Below, one piece after another: positions 22,588-35,076 of a stretch of 64,000 nucleotides of DNA. The DNA lies in assembly GCA_905221605.1 (NCBI GenBank), contig CAJNDS010001213.1, forward strand, positions 1 to 64,000, written 5' to 3'. The notes under the pieces are model-generated. The model was not told where the DNA came from and made no database searches. It saw only the letters and a list, made by a program, of their open reading frames with translations. How positions within the stretch are numbered: the first letter of the stretch is position 1; every line of letters starts with the position of its first letter. Both the position numbers and the translations under genes were made by a program. This DNA is from Symbiodinium natans (lineage: Eukaryota; Sar; Dinophyceae; Suessiales; Symbiodiniaceae).

Positions 22588-23818
22588 TGCGTGATCCCGC
22601 CCAAGGAAAATAATCTGTGGCCCTTACATGAACAGTTGCTCAAAACTGATCTGGGCTCAGCACTTATGCAGCCGAGCCGTGGCCTTCAGCATGCATGACC
22701 TGAGTCGAGTCACTTATTGGTCCGAGAGGAATAATCAGCATTGCAGCCACAAATTCCTCCTGCCTGTTTTTCTGGAACACCTTGCACCTCGGTGAAGCAG
22801 ACTGTTTGCCATTGTACGTCGGCCTGGTAACTTGTAGTTTCGGAAAATGCTTCTGGGCCCTCCGCTCCCCTGCTGCATCGCAGGAGACAAGGTACAGCGA
22901 GTTCGTCTGGGCCGCTGAAGAGGGTTCAGGGCTTTATGGTCCATAATCGGAGACTATCTCTGACTCACATGCGTGCCATGAGACATGACCACTAGCTGCG
23001 CTCGCTCGCTGCCATGCGCGAAAGCTCCCTGAGGCAAACGCTTCTAAGTAGGTCACAGGTGCCACCTCAAACAGCATCAATGGGCATGCCAGGTTGTGTT
23101 GCCCAAGACTCGAAGTCGGACTTCCTGCTGTGAGCTCTCATGGTACGGCCAGAGACTTCCAAACAAATGCTGTTTGCACCAGGGACGGGTTCGGTGCGGA
23201 GTCAGACTCCTCGACACTTTCGCTTGGCAAGGTGTTGGGTTGTGGGTAGCGCATGGCACGAACACGTAAACCCCACGCAGGAGACTTTGTGTTTTCGTCC
23301 CTGGGGCTGTGGCGTGGACGTCCAAGGACAAGGCAGAGTCCTTTTTGTTGAAACTTCGGGGGATCGCATCGGGCTCAAGACCATGAACTCACAAAACTCT
23401 GACGGTGACAGCAGTCTGCTTCCAGTCACAGAAACGTGGCACCAAACCATGCAATGCACTTTGAGCGTGACTGAATGCTACGAGATGCGACGAGGCTTTA
23501 TAGCGATTAAATGAAGCATATGCGGATATTCAGAGGCCTGTCCTCGAGTCTCAGGGGACGAGGCAAATCGACCCTGAGTTGAAGCGGGTGCGAAAGATGG
23601 TTGCAAACATTCCAAGAAGTGCGACATTTACCTGTGCCGCATCTGCCTGTCTTAACAGACGCTTGCGACATTGCAGCATAAGGCAGCCTCTTGTGGCGGC
23701 ATACTTGAATCAGAAGCTGGGCACCGGGCACTGGGAAAGTCGCCCGTGAATCTCGGTGGCAAGGCGATGAGGATCCAAGAGGATCAAGTACGGGGTTATC
23801 AGAATTATTGCTCAGGCA

Positions 23819-24290
23819 TTATTCGGGGTTCGGCGCGCCAACTGGCACAGAACTTACCTTATGGTTCCGATCGTGCTTGTCAGACATGGAAGGCTGGCGA
23901 ACTTGCGGGATGCTGCTCGAACTGTCGAGCAAAACCACGGCACCTGGCCTGCTTCGCAACTCCTGCCACAGACGGAGAGTACTGTCAAGTATCCGGGTTT
24001 CCAGGCGATCGCTGCTGTAGGCATGTCTACAGTTCTCAAGTAAACATATATTCAAGCGCTCTCTGAGCTGCAGGCCATATTCGAATGAAGTGCTTCCGCC
24101 CTGTCATGGATGCGAACAGTCTGAGAAGCCACAAACCCACGAAGCACATGACTAGAGTCCCTCGCTCCATCTCTCTCCAGCTGCCACGCCTACGCCCTGT
24201 AAACATGTTAAATTTCCGCCCTGACAGGTGCTCTGACTTCCGGGCCTGAAGCAGCACTCTCAGGGCCGAAGGCGACCACCAACCTGCCAC
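23819..24290 (-). CDS. Membrane-protein fragment in two frames
   Basis: The first frame (24,290-24,036) has a basic stretch (FNMFTGRRRGSWREMERG), then a likely membrane helix (TLVMCFVGLWLLRLFASM), then WPAAQRALEYMFT and a stop. The next frame (24,055-23,819) starts just before that stop and reads DRLETRILDSTLRLWQELRS, then a Ser-rich segment. The overlap suggests a frame break or short intron near 24,040-24,055. The first codon is GTG, so the true N-terminus is unknown. Family not recognised. Confidence 0.35.
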
Positions 24291-25552
24291 GAAAGCCTAG
24301 CTCCTGAGCCCTTAACATGCACCAGCCCGGGAACCATCACGGAACTCTCCCAAAGCAGACCAATGAACGCCACTCAAGGCGGGCGTAAGACACGGCGACA
24401 AGCACAGGGACTACCACAATACCTGAACGACCTTTGTTTACAGACTGCAGCATGCTCCCAATGCACAGCCTACTCTGTAAGGATTTCGACAAGAATAACT
24501 TGTTTGTGCACACATGGAAGGCTTCACCATTTGGCAGAGTCGTCATCCTTGAAGTTAATGGCAGTGACCACATGCTTCTCCTGCGGACGCAAGGGGTTTG
24601 CATGGTGGTTCAAGGAAGTTCGCAGCAACAAAGGGTAACAACGACCAAGGTAGCCATGAGCAGAGATTAGCAGTTCACTTCTCCGGCACCAAGTGTTGGC
24701 TCCTGGATTTCCAGGGTGAGTTCGTGGATCATTGGTGGTGCAGACATCATGGCTCCGGGCCTCAAGCCCGTCGACAGCTGACTTGACAAATTTGACAATA
24801 TATGCAGCCGATCTTACCAAGCAGCTGAGTCCCAAGCTTTGCAGTGCCAGAATGCAGCATACCATAAACGTGAACCTAAGTAGATCCAAGGACTGAAGTG
24901 AAGGTGAACTGTCGAAGCGAGCCACCGATGACTGGCATCAGGAGCTAGAAGAAGACAACCGCAGATGGTTGCCGAGCTGCATAAAACAAACACTAGTTGA
25001 GGGCTTGTCCTTTATGATCCATGCCTGTATCTTGACCCCTCTGCCTTTGGTTTAGCATCCGTGCTCATCACACGACCTTCCCTCTTGCACAAAAGCCTTG
25101 CAATCTTGTGTTTCTTTGAAAAGACGGTGTCTCACAAGAGCATGAGACGACTCTGCAGTATGTGGAACTTTGACTTGCGTCGTTGACCAGGATCTTTGGC
25201 TTCACCTTTTGACTGTTGAGAAGCTTGGTTTCGCTATAATGTCAAACCACTTGTGGCTGGCAAGCTTCAACATGCTGTTCGTCATGCTTCTCGGCAACAC
25301 CAGGGCAAGGAACACAGCTTGAGATGTTCGTGGCCCCGAGAAACACTACGTTGTCTCACACTTTTGTACTGCAACAGCTCCTGCTGTTATTTGTGCAGCC
25401 AGCTACTGCTAAAAACAAACCAACTCTGTTGCGATCTGTCCGTCTACCCCGCATGCACAGCCCCCTCTCAATCCTGCCTGATGCGAGCTCGCCACAGCCA
25501 GCCGCCGGGTGCCAGTTGCCCAAGGTGGCGACTGCGCATTTTGCAGATGCTG

Positions 25553-25807
25553 CTATGGCATGCTGTGGGTTACAGACATCTCAGCAAACCCTGCATGTCC
25601 AACAAGCACATAATGTTCCGCATCCATCGAAGAAAGTAAGCTCAGCGCAAATGCAATAAAACGCGGATCAGCCAGCGTGATCTCGGCCTGTCGGACAAGT
25701 GTCTCCCAAGGTTGCTTGCAACAAACACTCCAGCTGGTTGCAAAAAGCAAAGCAGAACAAAACTGGACAACCTCATGTCGACCTATCACAGACTTTGGCA
25801 ATCTCAC
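25553..25807 (-). CDS. Possible exon, family unknown
   Basis: An 85-codon minus-strand frame whose second half reads as a folded protein (VRQAEITLADPRFIAFALSL, MDAEHYVLVGHAGFAEM). No recognised motif. Flanking frames on the same strand are not convincing. Confidence 0.3.
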   Translation of the reverse strand: MRLPKSVIGRHEVVQFCSALLFATSWSVCCKQPWETLVRQAEITLADPRFIAFALSLLSSMDAEHYVLVGHAGFAEMSVTHSMP

Positions 25808-27461
25808 AATCCTATGGGTACATCATGTACCAAGTATATTGTATTTCAGGCCTGTCAAGCCTAGCAAACCCACAAGGTCCGGAGGAGACCGTGACGGAAG
25901 GGGGCACTGAAAGACCAGTGCATCTGCCCTCAATGACGCAGAAGGTAACAACCCAGAAACAATGAATCTGCGCCACGAGTTGCAAATGTTTTGACTTGTG
26001 GTCGCATCGTCGTGCTTTCGCAGATGGATGTCCCAGTTTCGATATGTCCGTTCTGCCTACAAAACAGGGTAGGCCTCGTCCAAGGTTGCTAGTTGAATGC
26101 TTGTTGGACATGTAGACAATGTGAGTGAAATTGGAACCCAGGGTAACTGAAGGCGCGGTTCCACTTCATACAACATATATTAATGAAGCCATATGTAGCT
26201 CACCTTGATCCAAACCAACCGATCCGCCAGCGTTCCCAAGGTGGGGGGTCCTCAAAAGGGGGCCAAATAAAAATAATCAACCGCTTGAGAGGTACAGCAC
26301 GTTGCCGACCTCCGCTTGGCTGAACTCTGGGGCATCGGGAGAAAGTCCATGACTTTGGCCATCCTGTCCAAAGTGCCAAGGTGAGCGCTACTTATCAGTG
26401 GCAAACGGTAGCAGGACCTGCCCTCAAAGTGCATACATGCCAAGGTTTTGGCTAGCTTGCCTCAGTGTCCTGTTGAAGCTTGAATATGCTTGACAAGAAC
26501 AACTGGGCTTGAAGCCTTCTCACGGATGCTGCAGCACATGCTGCGGCTGATCGGAGCGCCCATGTCCTCACTTCATTTTGCACATTGAACCGGGGCCGCA
26601 ACCGTTTTGGACTAAGCGAATAGATATCGCGAAGTCTGCTTGGGCTTCGCAGCGAGCGATTGGAAAGTGCCAGGTGTGCGTGCGTGAGTGTGTGCTCGTG
26701 CGCGAGTGCGTGGCGTGGGCGTGGGGTGTGTGTGTGTGTGTGTGCTTATACGACCCTGTGGTACTACTTGAACTTATGTTTGGACTTGTCCTACATGTTT
26801 TTGCAGGCACTTAAAGTAGGAAAAAACTTGGTATAGGTTCGCCGATTCTTTGAATCGTTTTCATGAATAGCACTTTTTTCTTGAAAACGCGGGCAAACGG
26901 CTTAAGGTATGGCAGAAAACTATGCCCAGAGATTCGGAGATACCTTTTGTGTCTTGCAAGCATCGCAAAGCAAAACATGCGAAAACAAGGAAAATATGTG
27001 GACCGGCTCGCGGACACCTGCGGACAGCGGACGACGCCCGATGGTACTGGCGCAGGGTCCGGGCATATATAAGCCCATGCAGGCGGGCATCCCCCCCCCC
27101 GCGGACGTGGACGTCGGCGGCGAGCCATGGCTTGACCCATATGGTCCCGGACATCTGGCAGACAACTGGCGGACAGGGGCACGCAAGCGTCCCGAGGTGG
27201 CCGGGGAGGCTTTAACGCTGCCAGGCAACTATCGAATATCTGTTGCACGGGCTGCAAGACCAATTTCTTCAATTTTAGCTGAAATGCATGCGCGAACCAG
27301 GGAAAAACGCCCAAAAAAACAAAGCAAATAAGTAGGGACAAACTGGACATATTCTATTGACTATATGCATATATATATATAAGTATCTATATCTACAAAC
27401 TTAACTCCAGGATAAACAATTTAATCGATACATATCGTATACTTATAAGTCGATAAGTCGG
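25808..27461. other. Gene-poor stretch with GT-rich tract
   Basis: No gene supported. A TG/GC-rich tract lies at 26,674-26,744. Open frames on both strands at 26,861-27,350 overlap each other and read as GC-driven noise. Confidence 0.35.
26674..26744 (+). repeat. TG/CG alternating tract
   Basis: Alternating purine-pyrimidine text (GTGTGCGTGCGTGAGTG, then a pure TG run). It could adopt Z-form DNA. Confidence 0.8.
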
Positions 27462-27582
27462 CGCTGTGTGTGTGTGTGTGTGTGTGTTTGTGTGTTTGTG
27501 TGTTTGTGTGTTTGTGTGTTTGTGTGTTTGTGTGTTTGTGTATGTGTGTGTGCTTGCGTGCTTGCGTGCGTGCGTATGCGTA

Positions 27583-27631
<49 letters not shown>

Positions 27632-27790
27632 GTGTGTATGTGTGTATATGTGTATATGTGTATATGTGTATATGTGTATATGTGTATATGTGTATATGTG
27701 TATATGTGTATATGTGTATATGTGTACATGTGTACATATGTGTGTGTGTGTGTTTGTTTCTGTGTGTGTGTGTGTCTGTCTGTGTGTGTG
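27462..27790 (+). repeat. Compound TG microsatellite
   Basis: Blocks of TG, TGTGTGTT, TGCGTGCT, TGTGTA (GTATGT) and TGTGTATA succeed each other over 330 bases, with copies in order rather than mixed. It abuts the first copy of the 1.04-kb repeat. All frames are open through it, which is an artefact. Confidence 0.95.
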
Positions 27791-30163
27791 TAGCCACTCC
27801 CGAACTGCGCGAGGGAGAATTGTTGCATCATGCAGGGGAGTGCGGCATGACTGTGGGACCGCGCTCAACGAAGTTACCGCAGTCATGGGATACCGAGTCT
27901 GATCAGCTCGGCGTACCTGCGCAGTGACATGTTACATCATGTATTCTCTTCGCTGTATCTTGCTGGAGCAATCGCTGTTGTCCACTAGCATCCTCTAGTA
28001 TCAGCCCCTTGGTCTGCGTCTTAAGTAACTTGAATTTGACGAGGACGGCGGCGATCTCAGCATCGAACAACCAAAGAACACTCCAGTGTGCGGACGTATG
28101 TCCGATATAGGCGGAGGGCCCAGTGGTGCACCGTCTTGATCCCTTCGGGGCAATGGAGGAAATAGATGAGGTTTACCTCCCGGTCGGCACTTACGTGCAA
28201 AGTATTAAAGATGATCGGCGAAAGCCAACGCAGCCCCCGGGAAAAGTACGCTGGTCACAAAGTACCCATATGTCCCCTGGATCTCTCGTTGTCGTTTCCC
28301 TTTTCTTGTGTTCCTTTGCTGATTCCTCCTTCTTCGTTCTCTCACCTTCAGGTACCGGGACGGGAGGATGGGCAAGATGCCACCAATTTGGGGTTTTTCC
28401 CTCGGTTAGGCTTCCGGGCCGACAGTACCTCGAGACAATGCGGTCATGCCCTTTCTCCTCCTCGCCGCGAAGAAGCCTCGGTGCCTTGGTTTGAGCCGTG
28501 GTGACTTTCCTTGAGCCGAAGCACGGCGTGAACAGTAGACATAACCCGGCAAATTAGGCACGAGCTTCTGGGCCTTGGTTAAGCTCCCCCGGGACCGCTT
28601 GAGCACACATTCCACGCGTGCAGCTGACGTAGCCTTCGTGTGAGTTTCAGCAAATTGGGTATGAGCCTCGGTGCCTTGGTTTGAATTTGATGACTTTCTA
28701 CGAGTCAATGCATGACACTTGCAGCAGATTTAGCCTTGTGTGAGCCTCGGCGAAATAGCTATGAGTATAGGTGTCTTGGTTCGCACTGCTTCCTATTTGC
28801 ATTATCCGCCGCGCTGCGGCGGTGTGTGTGTGGCCACTCCCGAACTGCACGAGGGAGAATTGTTGCATCACGAGGGGAGTGCGGCATGACTGTGGGACCG
28901 CACTCAACGAAGCTACCGCAGTCATGGGATACCGAGTCTGATCAGCTCGGCGTACCTGCGCAGCGACATGTTACATCATGTATTATCTTCGCTGTATCTT
29001 GCTGGGACAATCGCTGTTGTCCACTAGCATCCTCTAGTATCAGCCCGTTGGTCTGCATCTTAAGTAACTTGGATTTGACGAGGACGGCGGCGATCTCAGC
29101 ATCGAACAACCAAAGAACACTCCAGTGTGCGGACGTATGTCCGATATAGGCGGAGGGCCCAGTGGTGCACCGTCTTGATCCCTTCGGGACAATGGAGGAA
29201 ATAGATGAGGCTTACCTCCCGGTCGGCACTTACGTGCAAAGTATTAAAGATGATCGGCGAAAGCCAACGCAGCCCCCGGGCAAAGTACGCTGGTCACAAA
29301 GTACCCATATGTCCCCTGGATCTCTCGTTGTCGTTTCCCTTTTCTTGTGTTCCTTTGCTGATTCCTCCTTCTTCGTTCTCTCACCTTCAGGTACCGGGAC
29401 GGGAGGACGGGCAAGATGCCACCAATTTGGGGTTTTTCCCTCGGTTTGGCTTCCGGGCCGACAGTATCTCGAGACAATGCGGTCATGCCCTTTCTCCTCC
29501 TCGCCGCGAAGAAGCCTCGGTGCCTTGGTTTGAGCCGTGGTGACTTTCCTTGAGCCGAAGCACGGCGTGAACAGTAGACATAACCCGGCGAACCAGGCAC
29601 GAGCTTCGGGGCCTTGGTTAAGCTCCCCCGGGACCGCTTGAGCACACATTCCATGCGTGCAGCTGACGTAGCCTTCGTGTGAGTTTCAGCAAATTGGGTA
29701 TGAGCCTCGGTGCCTTGGTTTGAGTTTGATGACTTTCTACGAGTCAATGCATGACACTTGCAGCAGATTTAGCCTTGTGTGAGCCTCGGCGAAATAGCTA
29801 TGAATATAGGTGTCTTGGTTCGCACTGCTTCCTATTTGCATTATCCGCCGCACTGCGGCGGTGTGTGTGTGGCCACTCCCGAACTGCACGAGGGAGAATT
29901 GTTGCATCATGCAGGGGAGTGCGGCATGACTGTGGGACCGCACTCAACGATGCTACCGCAGTCATGGGATACCGAGTCTGATCAGCTCGGCGTACCTGCG
30001 CAGTGACATGTTACATCATGTATTATCTTCGCTGTATCTTGCTGGAACAATCGCTGTTGTCCACTAGCATCCTCTAGTATCAGCCCCTTGGTCTGCATCT
30101 TAAGTAACTTGGATTTGACGAAGACGGCGGCGATCTCAGCATCGAAAAACCAAAGAACACTCC
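27791..30163 (+). repeat. 1.04-kb tandem repeat, 2.3 copies
   Basis: Copies begin at about 27,791, 28,828 and 29,867, each starting with a TG run followed by GCCACTCCCGAACTGC. The first two are full length (about 1,037-1,039 bases) and differ at scattered single bases. The third stops in CCAGTG and passes into TG microsatellite. Inside each copy the motif GAGCCTCGGTGCCTTGG recurs about every 90 bases, so the unit itself was built from smaller repeats. A perfect seven-base hairpin (CCGCCGC...GCGGCGG) precedes the TG run at 28,806-28,822. Open frames of about 100-170 codons exist on both strands but are not conserved as single proteins between copies, so the unit is not called coding. Confidence 0.92.
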
Positions 30164-30305
30164 AGTGTGTGTGTGTGTGTCTCTGTGTGTGTGTGTGTGT
30201 GTCTCTGTGTGTGTGTGTGTGTGTGTGTGTGTCTCTGTGTGTGCGTGGGTGCGTGGGTGCGTGGGTGCGTGGGTGCGTGGGTGCGTGGGTGCGTGGGTGC
30301 GTGGG

Positions 30306-30349
<44 letters not shown>

Positions 30350-30475
30350 TGGGTGGGTGTGTGTGTGTGTGTGTGTGTGGGTGTGTGCGTGCGTGCGTCC
30401 GTGCGTGCGTGCGTGGGTGGGTGTGTGTCTGTGTGCGCGCGTGTGTGCGCGGGAGTGAGTGCGTGCGTGTCTGTT
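30164..30475 (+). repeat. Compound TG / GTGC / GTGG microsatellite
   Basis: Blocks of TG with TCTC interruptions, then GTGCGTGG, then GTGC, then TG again. It caps the right end of the 1.04-kb repeat block, as the TG tract at 27,462 caps the left. Confidence 0.95.
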
Positions 30476-30523
30476 TTCACACGGCTGTGTGAGAGTGCCT
30501 GCCAATTCAATGCTGAACCAACA

Positions 30524-31576
30524 TCAAGCTACAAAAGAATCCAGTCCCGCAAGCCGGCGATGACCAATTGTTGGGAACACTAGCGCTGCAACGATTGCCA
30601 AGCACACTTGCAAAGTGCTTTGGATGTCATCGGCTGAGATTGCATGGGTAGCACAGTCGTTTTTGCAATTCTGTCGCCTCGTCTCTACTACGTGCAAGGA
30701 CACTGCTAGTCCGCTAATGTCACCTAGTCTACGATAAGCGGCCTTAGGGAGTCTTTGATCTGCCTTGCTCACACATTCGCCATCGTTCGCCTTTGAGACT
30801 CAATGCGCTGCGGAGACAGGACGGCGCATCTCTTGCAGCTGCATGTAGCGTCTCAGGCTGTCGACACCCGCAACACGCCACGGTGATGCTGCCATGGAGT
30901 CAACGCAGTCTTTCCGAAGAATGTTGCAGACTCTCGAAGCTGTAGCACAATGTGGCCAGTTTGTCTGCAAAAGCCCTGGCGCGCACCCGTCGGCTGTTCA
31001 GCTCCAGACAGATTCACAAAGTCGGAAAGCTTTGTGAGAAATCTCTGCTCTGGCATTATCCTGCACATCGGTCTTCGTGTGGAGGGGCAGCGTAAACTGA
31101 TTACGCTGGCCAGAGGCCTAATTTCATTGCCCAGCTGCACAGGAAGTTCTAGAAAATCATATGTGTGTGTGCATGCGTCAATGTAACGGCGCAAAGCACA
31201 GGGGATCTGACAATGCAGAGCTACGCTGCTCAGCCAGGTGAAGGCAGGGAGACTTGCTAGCGACTGCCTCCGTTTCGCCAGCACAACTCCTTAATCACGC
31301 TTGCTACATGCTGTCATGTTGTGCTGGCAGGTGAGACTCATCCTCCTTAAGTGCAGGGTTCTTGTGACCCGCTCGATCCCACTTCAAAAGAAGCTCAGAT
31401 GAGGGGTGGCAAGAGAACCATCTGCCCCCGCAGTTCTGCAAAGGTTCCCTCGATGAAGACCCACACCCCCATCTGAGCAGCTTTGAAACCTGATTGGAGC
31501 AAAGGCTCTCAATCACTGTTGGCCCTTGCTTGGTCATCATCATCCTCAGACGAATCTGCCTGGCTAGCGAAATCAC
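30524..31576 (-). CDS. Possible multi-exon gene, family unknown
   Basis: Three minus-strand frames in order look coding. 31,576-31,304 contains GGRWFSCHPSSELLLKW and ends QHDSM. 31,284-30,853 (143 codons) contains RRYIDACTHTYDFLELPVQL and RFLTKLSDFVNLSGAEQ. 30,772-30,524 contains ISADDIQSTLQVCLAIVAAL, possibly a membrane helix. The gaps between them are 20 and 80 bases, so introns would be short or the frames may belong to separate decayed pieces. No known domain is recognised. Confidence 0.33.
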
Positions 31577-32573
31577 ATGCCAAGAAAGTCGGACCTAGAG
31601 CCCAAACCCTGTCAAAAGCCCGTATTTTAAACAAGTGTTATAAGGCTCCTCGGCGCGGTCCGCTCTCATGGCAGGGAAGACTGCCTGAGGCGCCTCGCCC
31701 ACCAGGAAACCTGGGCATGCGACCGAACCCCAGGCCACAGCAGAGCTTGGATATGGCAAATGTTGGCAAAGCAAACCATAGCAAACTCCCCTCAACATGA
31801 TGGGGCACATTCAGGCGGAAGTGCCTGATGCTCCTACGTGCTCCTATGGCTGTGGAAGTGCCTGAGTGACACGCCCTCTCCACAGAATTCTTTGGGGTGC
31901 GGGCCATTAGAGCTCAGGCCGTCAGCGATGAAAGGCCAGAAGTCACCTTATTGCGCTGCTTTGGAGAGCCGGCGAATGAGAGATGTGACAAAAAAAGGTC
32001 ACTCCGAGATCGCTCTCCGAAGTCCAAAGTGGCCCCACTCTGTCAGTAGGTAAAGATCGCTCTCTCCATCAACGAGGCATCAATATGAGCCACACTTGAG
32101 GTGCAGGATCAGTTTGCAAACAAGCATGTCGAGGCAGCGGCTTATTGAAATCTTGACGCTGTGCGCGCAGCGGACTTGAAGATGCGTGCATCGCACCCAC
32201 ATGTATGGCCTTGGATCGCGAGAGAAGCTGAATGTGGACAAATGCGGAAAGCAGCTATGGCCATGAGGAGACGGTCGAGACGTAGACATTGCAGGAACAC
32301 GCAGGAACACATCAGCTCAGCCTGGGGCACGTAAACGAGCCATCCCACTACACTGAGGGCCAACAGCACCTGCAGTATCCCACAATCATGTCAGGGCCCG
32401 ATGATCACATGAGGGGCGGAAGCGCAGCCCGAAGCTGGGTGAATTCTACGACTGAGACACGATATACTCGCGCCGTGACTTGAATTCACTTGCAGCTCAG
32501 GCTTAAACTAAGATGATAGCCCCGCTCTTCCTGGAGAACATCTGAAAGCTGTGCTTTTGTCTCTCAGGTGCCT
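31577..32573. other. Gene-poor stretch
   Basis: Open frames on both strands, none protein-like enough to call. No repeats noticed. Confidence 0.3.
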
Positions 32574-32825
32574 TCAAAGCTTTGCCGTGCATGAAGTTGG
32601 CCCACTGCGTGTTCCTTGGGTGCGGCAGGCATCGAAACTATTGTGCCGCAGACCGGTTTTTGCGTTGGGGAGCTCAGCGTGCCAGCACTTGACAGGGGCA
32701 ACATGCAACATTGTTTCGGGCCTCCACGAATCACAGCTGCAACAGCAGGAGCCCGTGAAACATGATGTTGCAACTTCAAGCAATATTTCAACGAAACTCT
32801 TAAGCACGTACACGTGCGGGACCAA
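32574..32825 (-). CDS. Possible Cys-rich exon
   Basis: An 84-codon minus-strand frame: VYVLKSFVEILLEVATSCF, then a Cys-rich turn (TGSCCCSCDSWRPE), then HVAPVKCWHAELPNAKTG. A longer overlapping frame on the same strand reads less well. The first codon is GTG, so the start is not established. Confidence 0.28.
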   Translation of the reverse strand: MVPHVYVLKSFVEILLEVATSCFTGSCCCSCDSWRPETMLHVAPVKCWHAELPNAKTGLRHNSFDACRTQGTRSGPTSCTAKL

Positions 32826-33115
32826 AAGCTAGCGCGAACACACAACACACCTCGTTTGTAAGTTAACAAGGCTTCTGCAGAAAACACCGCATCTGTGGGA
32901 GTTTGGAAAGTCACACAGACACAACGCAGCACTTGCACTTGCAAAACCATCAACAGAGCATCAAACAACTACAACGAAAGAAACTGCGAAAGGAACAAAA
33001 AGGAACCGGCCGTGCCCGCCGAGACAGGCCATGACAGACCCAAAACATCGGCGTGGGATGGCGGGGGCCAGGGGAATCGGTGGCGGCGCTCTCGAATATA
33101 CCGCTTTAATCATCT

Positions 33116-33631
33116 TCACTGGGAAGAACCACAAACTCGAGAAAAAAACGGGGGAAATGGCGGAGCCGAGTTGCCGAGGCAAACTTGCACCGGGTGCAAC
33201 AATTCTGCAAGTTCATCCCACCGGCCATCCCCCGTGCCATGCAAGGCGGACCGTTGCAAGTCCCCACCTGCATTCGGTTCACTGCATGTTGCGATGCCTC
33301 TGGAAACATGAGCATGGGGGAAGGATGTCTCGACATCTGAGACATCTTGCAACTGGCGATCTTTGCATATCTTCGCGTTCTTCCGTGAGCTGTCACTCGT
33401 CACGCTGGAGGCCATCTATTTCGCGGACAACGATCAAGCCGGTCATGTGGGGCAGCATTTAGCAGCACTTGCGCCGGAACAAACCTCCGAACCCTGCCTG
33501 GTGGACTTTAAGAACTCGAGGCACTCTGACATGACATTGCGAGAATCTCGAAGTGTGTTCATAGGTTTGGTTTCCGAAAACAAGGTACCCTTTGCAGTCT
33601 CTAGCTCGCACAAGAAGCAGAGAGCAATCAT
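33116..33631 (-). CDS. Two adjacent small minus-strand coding frames
   Basis: The upstream frame (ATG at 33,629-33,631, stop near 33,443) reads MIALCFLCELETAKGTLF and LRDSRNVMSECLEFLKSTR. The downstream frame (ATG at 33,413-33,415, stop 33,116) reads SVTSDSSRKNAKICKDRQL and later GDGRWDELAELLHPVQVCL. They are 27 bases apart and may be exons of one gene. A plus-strand frame at 33,363-33,656 is also open and somewhat protein-like, so strand is not certain. Family not recognised. Confidence 0.32.
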
Positions 33632-34164
33632 CGGCCATCATACAGAAGGAAGCTGAGAGCCTGGCTTGTACACGCACATCTCTTCCTGCTCCGTTCGATC
33701 AATATTGATAACTCCTGCGACCAGCGATGAAAGCATGTTCCACCACATGGGCACGAGCATGTTTCGCACTCACGGCAGACCGGTCCTTGAAAACCAGCTT
33801 GGCGGACTTGGTGCTTGATGTTCATGGCCTTGATGGATCACGAATAACTGCAGCCGAATGCCACTTGCAGCAGTGCAGGGACTCTTCGAGCACTAAGGCA
33901 TGCTGCCAGCTCGTCCCAGCATGCCCAATCGATAGTTTTTCTCCTTGGCTCTGAGCTAAAGCATTAATGTGAGCAAGTGCTACCAGTCTTCTGGTGTCGC
34001 ATGGCATCGCCAAGTCATGATGACAGGAAACACCACTGTACGTGGGAGATGTTCTGTCAAATATGCACTCAGTGCCCTTCGGCCCTACATCAGTCAATCA
34101 CATTATGAAAGCAAGACCCTGCCGAATCAACCTACGGTAGCCTGCGCCTAAAACTTGCCCATTC

Positions 34165-34533
34165 TTACGCACTCGACATCTTCGTTTGCAACCAATACAT
34201 GCTTCGAATGCTGTCCAACGGGACACAATGAAAACAAGAAACAGCCAACAGCTGAAAGAAGTTGGGCTGAGAGAGGGACATTTCGACAATGGCCATGTCC
34301 TCCAATGAGAAGGATGCCCATGAAACTGGTCCGTACCGACGCAAGAGTAGTAGCTCACGCCAAGAACATGCCAGCATCTCGTTGGCATCTTCGGCCAGGA
34401 ACTTGCGAAGCTTCAGCAAGTCCTCCGTTTCACGCCGTGGGTCAGAGACACTACGTGGAAGTTCTATTGTTTGTGATCTCGTGCACTTTTGAGACTTGCC
34501 GGCGGTTTGGAAGCTGCTCAGGCGATTGTTTCA
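34165..34533 (-). CDS. Charged helical exon, family unknown
   Basis: A 123-codon minus-strand frame, open from a TGA near 34,534 to the stop at 34,165. It reads continuously as protein: FQTAGKSQKCTRSQTIELP, SVSDPRRETEDLLKLRKFLA, EMLACSWRELLLLRRYGPV, then EDMAIVEMSLSQPNFFQLL. No ATG is near the start, so an upstream exon is likely. The helical, Arg/Glu-rich pattern does not match a family I can name. Confidence 0.42.
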
Positions 34534-34699
34534 GGTGCATACCGGGCAAACCATGAAGTGAGCTCGTGAGTCGAGTCCAGCATCCCAATTATCACTAGTT
34601 ATGCATCTCTCGACCAAATTGGTCTCCTGCGCCTCCACTCCAGCCTGGTACAAAGTCAGTTACACTGCAACCATGCAATGCAATCCCCCTACTTTGGCA

Positions 34700-34990
34700 A
34701 GTGCTGCGCGAAAGCACCCGGCGTCTGGTTCATCCTCATCATCCGTGTCCTGTGCAAGAGGTGACCAAAGTTGACTGAAGAGAGGGTTGGGGCGCTGCAG
34801 AAGCTGCAGAGGGGGTCCTCTGGATAACGGATGCTAGCTCGTGACACCCATGGCCTGAGCAAAGGGAGCCGGAGAGATAGTTCCCAGTTACAGCTCAGAT
34901 TACTAAAACTCCCCTGTGTTGCCGGGATTCCCAAGTTAAGACGGTCTTCACAATCAAGGCAGGAGCTGCAAGCTGCTGCCAAGGCGTTCT
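34700..34990. other. Nothing recognised
   Basis: Short open frames only; no gene or repeat. Confidence 0.3.
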
Positions 34991-35076
34991 AATGTTCTAA
35001 TGCTCCGGGGATTTTAGGTTCGACAGCACTGCCTGATACTGCCTGAAAAGCCCTGGCTGCACCTCAGCGGAATATG

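Noticed and set aside
27393-27927. Open frames of Cys-Val and Thr-His repeats on both strands
   Set aside because: They are translations of the TG microsatellite.
28123-29747. Open frames of 112-167 codons inside the 1.04-kb repeat
   Set aside because: Several frames on both strands are open; the longest minus-strand frame of one copy is broken in the other. No protein-like pattern is favoured.
30080-30583. Open frames of Cys-Val and Thr-His repeats
   Set aside because: They are translations of the GTGC/TG microsatellite.
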